Below are positions 24,523-31,601 of a stretch of 64,000 bases of DNA, in pieces; position 1 is the stretch's first letter, and each line of letters begins with the position of its first letter. The stretch spans positions 5,394,001 through 5,458,000 of the forward strand of contig NC_013595.1 in assembly GCF_000024865.1 (NCBI RefSeq), written 5' to 3'. The notes under the pieces are model-generated. The model made no database searches. It worked only from the letters and a program-made list of their open reading frames with translations, and was not told where the DNA came from. Origin of the DNA: Streptosporangium roseum DSM 43021. Lineage in GTDB: Bacteria > Actinomycetota > Actinomycetes > Streptosporangiales > Streptosporangiaceae. The position numbers and the translations under genes were made by a program.

Positions 24523-27140
24523 ACCGGGATTCGGGGGTGCTCGGAGTGCAGGTCTCAGGCGCGCAGGCGCCGTTCGTCCGTTCGGCCCCGCCCGGTTCAC
24601 GGGCGGGGCTGACGTGCGGTCTTGCGGATCCGGTGGGCGTGGACGAGCCGTCGCCCCGGCTGTCGTGGGACGCCCGGCTCCTCAGGGAGGCCACCGTGGT
24701 GGTGTCCTCGGACGGGCGCGAGGTGGGGCGCTCGTCCGTGCCCGCCGGATCGCACGGCGTGGACGTGCCGGATGAGCGGCTGGCGCCGCTGACGCCGTAC
24801 ACGTGGAGTGTGGAAGGGCACGCGACCGGCGCGTTCACCACGGGCCTGCGGGCGCGCGGTGAGTGGGACGCCCCCTGGCTGGCGGGCGACCCTCGGGCGG
24901 CGGTGAGCCTGCGCGGGTCGTTCACGTGGCGTCCCGCTCCCGGGCGCGCCTGGCTGGCCGCCACCGCGCTGGGCGTCTACCGGGCGCTGCTCAACGGGGT
25001 ACGGCTGGGCGAGGAGGAGCTGGCCCCCGGCTGGACCGACTACGGCCACCGGACGCGCTATCGGCTGCTGGAGCTCACGGAGCTGCTCATGCCCGGCGAG
25101 AACGAGCTGGAGCTGTGGCTCGCTCCCGGCTGGTACGCGGGTCATGTCGCCGGCGGAGGCCCGCGCCGCTACGGCGACCGGCCCGCCGCCAGCGCCCAGG
25201 TGCTCGTGCGGGACGACGACGGGGTCCGCCGCGTGCTCGCCACGGACGCGGCCTGGACCCGGCGGGATCTCGGCCGCCCGCGCGCCGACCTGGTGATGGG
25301 CGAGACCGTCCAGGCCCCTTCCCCGCAGGTCGGACCCGCCGAGACGACGGCCGCCCCGGAGATCCTGGTGGAGGCCGACCCCGCTCCCCCGGTGCGGGTG
25401 ATCGGCACGGTGCCCGCCGTGTCCGTGACCGAACCCGCGCCGGGCGTCCAGGTGGCCGACTTCGGGCGGAACGTCGTCGGGCGCGTACGACTGCGCGTCG
25501 AGGCGCCGGGCCCCGTACGGATCGTGGTGCGGCACGGGGAGGAACTGACCGCGACCGGGCGGCTCTACACCGACAACCTGCGCACCGCGGACCAGCGTGA
25601 CGAGTTCGTCCTCGGCCCCGGCTCGCACGTCGTGGAGCCCGCGTTCACCCTGCACGGGTTCCGCTACGTGGAGGTCACCGGCTGGCCGGGCGCGCTGACG
25701 CCGGACGACCTGGAGGCGGTGCTGCTGTCCTCCACGCTCGCCGTCACCGGCTCGCTGACCGTGAGCGATCCCGCCGTACGGCAACTCGTCGCCAACATCG
25801 GCGCGTCGGCGGACGGCAACCTGGTGAGCGTGCCGACCGACTGCCCGCAGCGCGACGAGCGGACCGGCTGGACGGCCGACATCTCGGTGTTCGGCTCGAC
25901 GCTCAGCTTCCTGCGGCACACACAGGCGTTCCTGTCCGGCTGGGTGACGACGCTGATCGACGGGCAGCGGGCCGACGGCGCGGTCCCGCATGTCGCGCCG
26001 GTCCTGCCCGAGTACGGATACGACTCCCCCGTATGGTCCGACGCGCTGGTCGAGGTGCCGTGGCTGCTGTGGCGGCGCTACGGCGACGACCGCACGCTGC
26101 GCCGCGCGTACGACCCGATGCGGCGGTGGGCCGACTACTGCCTGGCCCAGGCCGAGGGCGGCATCAGACCGGGCAGGGCCCTGGGCGACTGGCTGGCCCC
26201 CGGCACGGTCGAGACGCCCAAGAGCCTCATCGCCACCGCCGCCCTCGCCCGCAGCCTCCGCCTGGTCGCACACGTGGCCGACGTGCTCGGCGAGCCGCAC
26301 GCGCCGGAGTACGGCGAGGCGTTCACCCGCGTGTCGGGCGCCTTCCAGCGGGCCTTCCTCAGCGGGCCGAGGCTGCACACCGAGACGCAGACCGGCTACG
26401 CCGTCGCCCTCGCCTGGGACCTGGTCCCGCCCGAGGACCGGACCGCGTCGGCGCAGGCGCTGGCCGAGCTGGTCCGCGCCGACGGGCACCGACTCATGAC
26501 GGGCTTCGTCGGCACCCCCCTGCTGCTGCCCGTGCTGTCGGAGACCGGCCACCACGACCTGGCGTGCCGGATCTTCAACCAGGAGGGCTATCCGTCCTGG
26601 CGCTACCAGCTCCGCGCCGGGGCGACCACCATGTGGGAGCGCTGGGACGCCTGGCACCACCGGCACGGCCTGCAGACGCCGGCCATGAACTCCTTCAACC
26701 ACTACGCCTACGGCTGCGTGGGCGACTGGCTGTTCCGGCACGTGGCGGGCCTGGGCGACGACCCGCGCGGGACGGGTGGCGGCTTCGGCGAGCTGCTGCT
26801 GCGTCCCGGCCCCGTCCCGCTGCTGCGCCAGGCGCACGCCCGCTACGAGAGCGCCTCGGGGACCGTCGAGTCGGGCTGGCGGGCCGGGCCCGACGGGGTC
26901 CAGTTCACGTTCGCCGTCCCGGAGGGCGTGACCGCCCGCGCGGTGCTGCCCGTGCGTGGCGCGTGGGACGGAATGACCGTCAACGGCACCTTCCTCATGG
27001 GCCTCAGCGAGCAGCTGCCGACCACCAGGCTGGCCGACGGGGGCTGCGCCCTGAACCTGCCGCCGGGCCGCTGGTCGTTCACGGCCCCCGCGGCGGCCAC
27101 GGCCTACCTGCTCCAGGAGTGGGACGACCTGGGCCGGTGA
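24519..27140 (+). CDS. GH78 alpha-L-rhamnosidase
   Basis: The enzyme has 873 residues from a GTG at 24519 that overlaps the previous stop (GTGA). It removes terminal alpha-L-rhamnose. It has no signal peptide, so it works on imported oligosaccharide or glycoside. Domain order is as in GH78: an N-terminal fibronectin-like domain (LTCGLADPVGVDEPSPRLSW), a rhamnosidase N domain (WLAATALGVYRALLNGVRLG, APGWTDY), a concanavalin-like domain, then the (alpha/alpha)6 barrel. The acid motif CPQRDERTGWTAD lies near residue 445 and the second catalytic Glu in TTMWERWD near 707. A C-terminal beta domain follows. Together with the importer it defines the substrate class of this island. The stop codon lies inside the 57-bp repeated 3' element. 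Confidence 0.92.
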   Translation: MNRDSGVLGVQVSGAQAPFVRSAPPGSRAGLTCGLADPVGVDEPSPRLSWDARLLREATVVVSSDGREVGRSSVPAGSHGVDVPDERLAPLTPYTWSVEGHATGAFTTGLRARGEWDAPWLAGDPRAAVSLRGSFTWRPAPGRAWLAATALGVYRALLNGVRLGEEELAPGWTDYGHRTRYRLLELTELLMPGENELELWLAPGWYAGHVAGGGPRRYGDRPAASAQVLVRDDDGVRRVLATDAAWTRRDLGRPRADLVMGETVQAPSPQVGPAETTAAPEILVEADPAPPVRVIGTVPAVSVTEPAPGVQVADFGRNVVGRVRLRVEAPGPVRIVVRHGEELTATGRLYTDNLRTADQRDEFVLGPGSHVVEPAFTLHGFRYVEVTGWPGALTPDDLEAVLLSSTLAVTGSLTVSDPAVRQLVANIGASADGNLVSVPTDCPQRDERTGWTADISVFGSTLSFLRHTQAFLSGWVTTLIDGQRADGAVPHVAPVLPEYGYDSPVWSDALVEVPWLLWRRYGDDRTLRRAYDPMRRWADYCLAQAEGGIRPGRALGDWLAPGTVETPKSLIATAALARSLRLVAHVADVLGEPHAPEYGEAFTRVSGAFQRAFLSGPRLHTETQTGYAVALAWDLVPPEDRTASAQALAELVRADGHRLMTGFVGTPLLLPVLSETGHHDLACRIFNQEGYPSWRYQLRAGATTMWERWDAWHHRHGLQTPAMNSFNHYAYGCVGDWLFRHVAGLGDDPRGTGGGFGELLLRPGPVPLLRQAHARYESASGTVESGWRAGPDGVQFTFAVPEGVTARAVLPVRGAWDGMTVNGTFLMGLSEQLPTTRLADGGCALNLPPGRWSFTAPAAATAYLLQEWDDLGR

Positions 27141-27190
27141 GCTGGTTGTGAGGCTTGCGGTCACCACTCATGTTGCTTTTCGTCACTGAG
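27134..27190 (+). repeat. 57-bp conserved 3'-end element, copy 2
   Basis: Inverted partner of 7016-7072 (51/57 identical, mostly transitions). It begins four bases before the GH78 stop. In this copy GTCACCACTC pairs with GAGTGGTGAC at its far end, forming a stem of 10 bp with an 18-19 base loop. Confidence 0.8.
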
Positions 27191-27302
27191 TGGTGACTTC
27201 GGGCGTGGCAGGTGTGTGCCGGCGGGACGGGTGACAGCAGGCTGCCTCCGCCGGTGCTGACCCGCGACATCACCTTCCCGAACCGCCCTCCGAAGGGCGA
27301 GC

Positions 27303-27334
27303 CCGGCCCGCCCTCTGGATGGAGGGCGGGCCGG
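27303..27334. terminator. Bidirectional hairpin between GH78 and subtilase genes
   Basis: A perfect 13-bp GC-rich stem (27303-27315 with 27322-27334) with a 6-base loop lies between two converging genes, 12 bases from the subtilase stop. There is no T-run, as is common in actinobacteria. Confidence 0.75.
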
Positions 27335-27345
27335 TCGGTGAACTG

Positions 27346-30300
27346 CTAGCGCAGCGGGAAGACCCGGGTGCTGGTCTGCTTGACCCGGTTGCCCGCCTCG
27401 TCCCACGCCTCGGCCCTCAGGCTGACCGCGCCGGTGGTGGCGCGCAAGGCGGAATACTTGACACTGGCCGTGTACAGGCCGCCTGAGCCGCGCTTGAGCG
27501 TGACGGGCTGCCAGGTGGCGCCGTCGTCGGTGCTCGCCCACAGCTTCAGCCCGGCGATCTTCGGCATCCTCGCCGTCGACCGCGAATGGTAGGCCTCGAC
27601 CTGGAAGGTGTGCTTGCGCCCCGCCGCCACGGCGTTGCCGGGGTCGCCGCCCAGCGCGTAGCTGACGAACACCGCCGGCATGGGCCTGCAGTGCTCGCCG
27701 TACCCCTCGACGAACCACGAGGTGCAGGCGGCGCCGGGCTGGACCGCGTCCTTCGCGGGTGGCCCGGTGAAGGTCCACTCCACGTCGTTCGTGGCGCTCT
27801 TGGCCGTCAGCCGGTAGACGCCCTCGGAGGCCGGCAGGGTGAACCGCGGCGCGTTGCCCGCCAGCGGCTCGACCCCCTGGCGCGGGATCTCCTTGCCGTC
27901 GCGGTACAGGTGCGTCTCGTACATCGGGGTGAACATCTGCCCGGTCGACCAGTAGTCGTCGCTGTCGACGCGGGAGTCCGCGACGCCGGAGACCTCGGAG
28001 AAGTCGGCCCACAGCTTGTCGCCCTGCACGCAGATCGCGCAGTTGATTCCCAACCCCTGCTCCTTGAGCACCCCGGCCTTCGGGTCGGGCAGCGCGGCCG
28101 CCGCGTCGGACACCGTCGCGGCGCCAGGCGTGCCGGGCGCGAACCACACCTGCCCGGTACGGCCCGGCCGCTTGTAGACCTCCGTCAGGTAACGGCTGTG
28201 CACGCCGTTGGTGCCCTTGGGGTCGGGCGCCATGCCGCGGATGTGCACGACGGAGGGGTCGGTGGGCCAGACGTACTCCGTGCGGACCTGCGGCGCGATG
28301 CCGGCGACGTCGGCGTCGGAGGGCGAGACGCTCCAGCGCTGGGCGTCGTCCTGCTTGTAGGCGAGAGTCCACTCCCAGTAGCCGCCCGGCTTGGACGCGT
28401 GAATGTCCAGATCGACGCGGGCGACGTCCCGCTCGCGCACCGTGTAGTGCATCGACGAGGGGATGCGCCCCTCCTCGTACGGCGAGAACGCGTAGGTGTA
28501 GGGCGAGTGCGGCGTGCCTGTCACCCGGATGGTGAGCGGGCCGCGCCTGGCCTGCTCACGCAGCGCGAGACCCTCCTTGGTGGACACGTACGCGTTGGCG
28601 ATGCCGAGCGGCTTGGGGTCGCCCGTGAACGGCTTCTGCCAGATCGGCAGCGGGATGGGGCAGCCGGAGTCCTGCGTGGGGTAGATCACCAGGCCGGCGG
28701 CGCCGGCGTCCCTGACGGCGCCGATGCGCTCGATCTGCACGCCGCAGGTCGGGTTGCCGAGGAAGTCGACCGTTCCCTCGGCCGCCATCAGGACGAGCCT
28801 GCCGCGCAGGTCACGCCCGGCGAGCTCCTCGGGGGTGCCCTGGCCGACGTCGGTCAGGAGCAGGTCCTTGGTCCCGGTGAACGGCGTCCAGTCAGGGTGG
28901 TGGTTGACCTCTCCCTGCCAGTGGAGGTTCGCCGCCGGGTTCAGCTCCATCTTGCCCCGGCCACGCACGCTCATGGCGATCTCGGACTGCCCGAGCGTCC
29001 ACTGCGTGGCGAAGCGGAAGGCGCCCTTGGTGACCTTCTTGGTCGGCAGCACCCACAGCTTGCCCCAGGAGCCGATCGGCACCGTCTGCAGCACCGACCC
29101 GGCGAAGACCTCGCCCCTGGCGTTCGTGCGCTGGTAGAAGCTGGTGAACGCGTTGTTCAGCGGCTCGGCCGGCTGGGGCGTGCTGAAGCGGACCTGGCTG
29201 GCCTTCCTGGCGTCCATCGTGATCTCGGTGTCGCCCGTGATGGTGAGCTCGGGGTCGAACAGCCAGACCCGGTTGCTCCTGCTGTCGGCGTCGGTCCACT
29301 CCATCACCTGCAGGACGCTGACCGTCCCGGCCGGGACGCGGGTGACCACGACGCCCTCGTCGACGATCAGGTGCGGGCTCAGGTGGCCCTTGCGTCCTTC
29401 GAGGTCCACGACGTCCTGGGCGAAGGGGGTGCGCGGCTTGCCGTCGCGGCCCAGGGTGCGGATGGTCAGCTGGTAGGTCGGGGCCTCCCGCACCGCGCCC
29501 GCCGGGGTGGTCAGGCGCACGCCGTCGGCCTGCGCGGTGACCGCGCCGCTGTAGGTGCCGAGTTCCAGGCCCTGGGTGACGAGCGTGACGGTGGTGGCGG
29601 CCGTGCCCTTGGCCGGGACGGTGAGCGTGGCGTCGGCCGTGCTCAGCCGGGTCTCGCCCATGGCCGCCGTGAGCGTGAGGGTGACCGGCTGGTCGCCGAG
29701 GTTGGTGTAGGCCAGCTCGCGGGTCAGCGGCTTTCCGGACTCGTCCAACAGGCCGAAGTCGAGGTTCGGCGTGGTGGCGAACACGGTCTGCGAGGCCGCG
29801 CGGGCGACGTCGAGCCGGCCGGCGCCGCGCTGGTAGACGGTCCCGCCGACGTCCTTGACCGTCGACATCAGCGCGGCCTTGAGCTGCTGCGGCGTCCAGT
29901 CCGGGTGCACCTGTGCGACGATCGCCGCGGCGCCCGCCACGTGCGGCGTGGCCATCGAGGTGCCGGACGCCTTGGTGTAGTGGTCGTCGACCGGGCTGCC
30001 CATCGCGGTGCCGGAGGCGCGCGCGGCGGCGATGTCGACGCCGGGCGCGGTGATGTCCGGCTTCAGCGCGGCGTCGCCGACGCGCGGCCCCTGACTGGAG
30101 AACCAGGCCTGCTGGTCGGCCTTGTCGACGGCGGCCACGGTCAGCGCCGCGTCGGCGGTGCCGGGCGTGGAGACGCTCTCGGGCGTGCCGACGTTGCCCG
30201 CGGCGATGACGAACAGCGCGCCGGTGGCGGCGGTCAGGTCGTTGACCGCCTGGCTCATCGGGTCGGTGCCGTCGGTCGCGTTCGCGCCCAGGCTCAGGCT

Positions 30301-31320
30301 GACCACCTTGGCGCCGCTCGCTGTGGCCCACTCCATGGCGTCGACGATCCCCGACTCCGTGCCGCTGCCGGAGTTGTCCAGCACCTTGCCGACCAGGAGC
30401 CGCGCGCCCGGCGCGACGCCTTTGTTCGCGCCGCCCGAGGCGGCGCCACTGCCCGCGACGGTGGAGGCGACGTGGGTGCCGTGACCGTGGCCGTCCTGCG
30501 CGCTCTCGTCCGGTACGAACGAGCGCGCCTCGGCGATCTTCCCGGCCAGGTCGGGATGAGCGGCGTCGACGCCGGTGTCCAGGACGGCGACGGTCACGCC
30601 CGTGCCGTCGTGCCCGCCCTTCCACGCCTCCGGCGCCCCGACCTGCGGGACGCTCTCCGACAGGTCGGCCTTGACCTTGCGGTCCAGCCAGACCTTGCCG
30701 ACGCCGCCGCGCAGCCCTGCCCTGCCCTTGGCGTCCGGCTCGGCGTGCAGCGCGGCCCAGAAGGCGCCCGCCTCGCCCTTGGCGACGTCGAGTGCGGCAG
30801 CGTTGATGCTCTCCAGCGTCGCGGTGGGCACGCTGGCCGGGATGGCGTCGGCCGAGCTCTTGGCGGCGGCGAAACCCTCCGGGTACTGCACGATGACGGG
30901 CAGCCGCTCGGTCTCGGCGTCGGTGTAGCCGTTCTCGGCCAGGTACTTGACGTTGAACAGCTCGCGGTCCAGGGTGCCCGACTGGATCGCGGGGAAGGCG
31001 TCGTCGGGCAGGACGTAGACGCCGTCCGGGCCCGACCGTACGAACAGCGACGGGAAACGGCCGTCCGACCTGGGCCCGCCGGCTTGCCCGATCGCGTAGC
31101 GACCGCCGCCGGTGTCGGTCAGCGTGACCTTGTCGCCGGTGATCAGCGTGACGGTGTGCGGTCCCTTGCCCACGCCCTTGAGGGTGAGCGGCTGGTGCGG
31201 CTGCGCCTGGGGAGCCGGCGTCAGCGCCTGTGCCGTCGCGGAAGGCTGGACCGCCAGCGTGGCGGTGACCAGCGCGAGAGCCGAGGTGAGCGCGAGCGAG
31301 CCGCGCCGGAGCCGGCTCAC
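27346..31320 (-). CDS. Large secreted S8 subtilisin-like serine protease
   Basis: The protein has 1324 residues. A GTG start at 31320 has GAGAGGAG before it, and a Sec signal peptide ends near residue 32. An N-terminal prodomain is followed by the S8 catalytic domain: Asp248 in VAVLDTG, His280 in GHGHGTHVAS, oxyanion Asn in VIAAGN, and Ser455 in GTSMATPHVAG. Beyond 500 lie beta-sandwich domains. A PA-like segment sits around 870-910 (GLVIYPTQ, with Cys in GNPTCGVQIE). The C-terminal region carries CxxC (GINCAICVQGD) and ends in an Fn3-like domain. It is about three times the length of subtilisin, typical of actinobacterial multidomain subtilases. Likely co-transcribed with a small acidic ORF and controlled by the adjacent LAL regulator. 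Confidence 0.93.
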   Translation of the reverse strand: MSRLRRGSLALTSALALVTATLAVQPSATAQALTPAPQAQPHQPLTLKGVGKGPHTVTLITGDKVTLTDTGGGRYAIGQAGGPRSDGRFPSLFVRSGPDGVYVLPDDAFPAIQSGTLDRELFNVKYLAENGYTDAETERLPVIVQYPEGFAAAKSSADAIPASVPTATLESINAAALDVAKGEAGAFWAALHAEPDAKGRAGLRGGVGKVWLDRKVKADLSESVPQVGAPEAWKGGHDGTGVTVAVLDTGVDAAHPDLAGKIAEARSFVPDESAQDGHGHGTHVASTVAGSGAASGGANKGVAPGARLLVGKVLDNSGSGTESGIVDAMEWATASGAKVVSLSLGANATDGTDPMSQAVNDLTAATGALFVIAAGNVGTPESVSTPGTADAALTVAAVDKADQQAWFSSQGPRVGDAALKPDITAPGVDIAAARASGTAMGSPVDDHYTKASGTSMATPHVAGAAAIVAQVHPDWTPQQLKAALMSTVKDVGGTVYQRGAGRLDVARAASQTVFATTPNLDFGLLDESGKPLTRELAYTNLGDQPVTLTLTAAMGETRLSTADATLTVPAKGTAATTVTLVTQGLELGTYSGAVTAQADGVRLTTPAGAVREAPTYQLTIRTLGRDGKPRTPFAQDVVDLEGRKGHLSPHLIVDEGVVVTRVPAGTVSVLQVMEWTDADSRSNRVWLFDPELTITGDTEITMDARKASQVRFSTPQPAEPLNNAFTSFYQRTNARGEVFAGSVLQTVPIGSWGKLWVLPTKKVTKGAFRFATQWTLGQSEIAMSVRGRGKMELNPAANLHWQGEVNHHPDWTPFTGTKDLLLTDVGQGTPEELAGRDLRGRLVLMAAEGTVDFLGNPTCGVQIERIGAVRDAGAAGLVIYPTQDSGCPIPLPIWQKPFTGDPKPLGIANAYVSTKEGLALREQARRGPLTIRVTGTPHSPYTYAFSPYEEGRIPSSMHYTVRERDVARVDLDIHASKPGGYWEWTLAYKQDDAQRWSVSPSDADVAGIAPQVRTEYVWPTDPSVVHIRGMAPDPKGTNGVHSRYLTEVYKRPGRTGQVWFAPGTPGAATVSDAAAALPDPKAGVLKEQGLGINCAICVQGDKLWADFSEVSGVADSRVDSDDYWSTGQMFTPMYETHLYRDGKEIPRQGVEPLAGNAPRFTLPASEGVYRLTAKSATNDVEWTFTGPPAKDAVQPGAACTSWFVEGYGEHCRPMPAVFVSYALGGDPGNAVAAGRKHTFQVEAYHSRSTARMPKIAGLKLWASTDDGATWQPVTLKRGSGGLYTASVKYSALRATTGAVSLRAEAWDEAGNRVKQTSTRVFPLR

Positions 31321-31380
31321 GCCGCTCCTCTCGGTGAGGTGTGCATGCTCATGAGGGGGTTTCGCCTTTCAGGGGGTGGG

Positions 31381-31530
31381 TCAGAGCGGCTCGAAGCCGT
31401 CCGGTGGCTGGCTCTCCTCCGTGCCGGAGTCCTCGGACACCTGCTGCGTGCTCGCGGGCTCGTCCGGCTGGAGCTCGGGCTGCGGTGGATCGGGCACGCG
31501 ATCGGTGCGTGCGGGCGTGTCTTCGGGCAT
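31381..31530 (-). CDS. Small acidic proline-rich protein, unknown
   Basis: This ORF has 49 codons with strong third-position GC bias (about 42 of 48), which supports coding. The product is very acidic and rich in Pro, Glu, Asp, Gln and Ser (PDPPQPELQPDEPAS, ending DGFEPL), with no signal peptide or membrane segment. No good Shine-Dalgarno precedes the ATG at 31530. It lies 60 bases before the subtilase start in the same direction and 70 bases after the LAL gene, behind the palindrome at 31578. It could be a leader, a protease partner or a peptide product. No family recognised. Confidence 0.45.
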   Translation of the reverse strand: MPEDTPARTDRVPDPPQPELQPDEPASTQQVSEDSGTEESQPPDGFEPL

Positions 31531-31560
31531 GAGGAAAGAGTCACGCGCACCCCGCGAATG

Positions 31561-31593
31561 GAGATATGGGGCAGATATGGGGTGAACACCCCA
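31561..31593. promoter_or_regulatory. Operator-like site upstream of the acidic ORF/subtilase unit
   Basis: TGGGGTG (31578-31584) and CACCCCA (31587-31593) form an inverted repeat with a 2-base centre. GATATGGGG is repeated directly at 31563 and 31574. It is well placed for activation of the minus-strand unit, perhaps by the LAL regulator. Confidence 0.5.
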
Positions 31594-31601
31594 ATTCAGG
31601 A

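Noticed and set aside
31381..31530. RiPP precursor peptide
   Set aside because: No modification enzymes, leader pattern or Cys/Ser/Thr core; kept only as a small unknown ORF.
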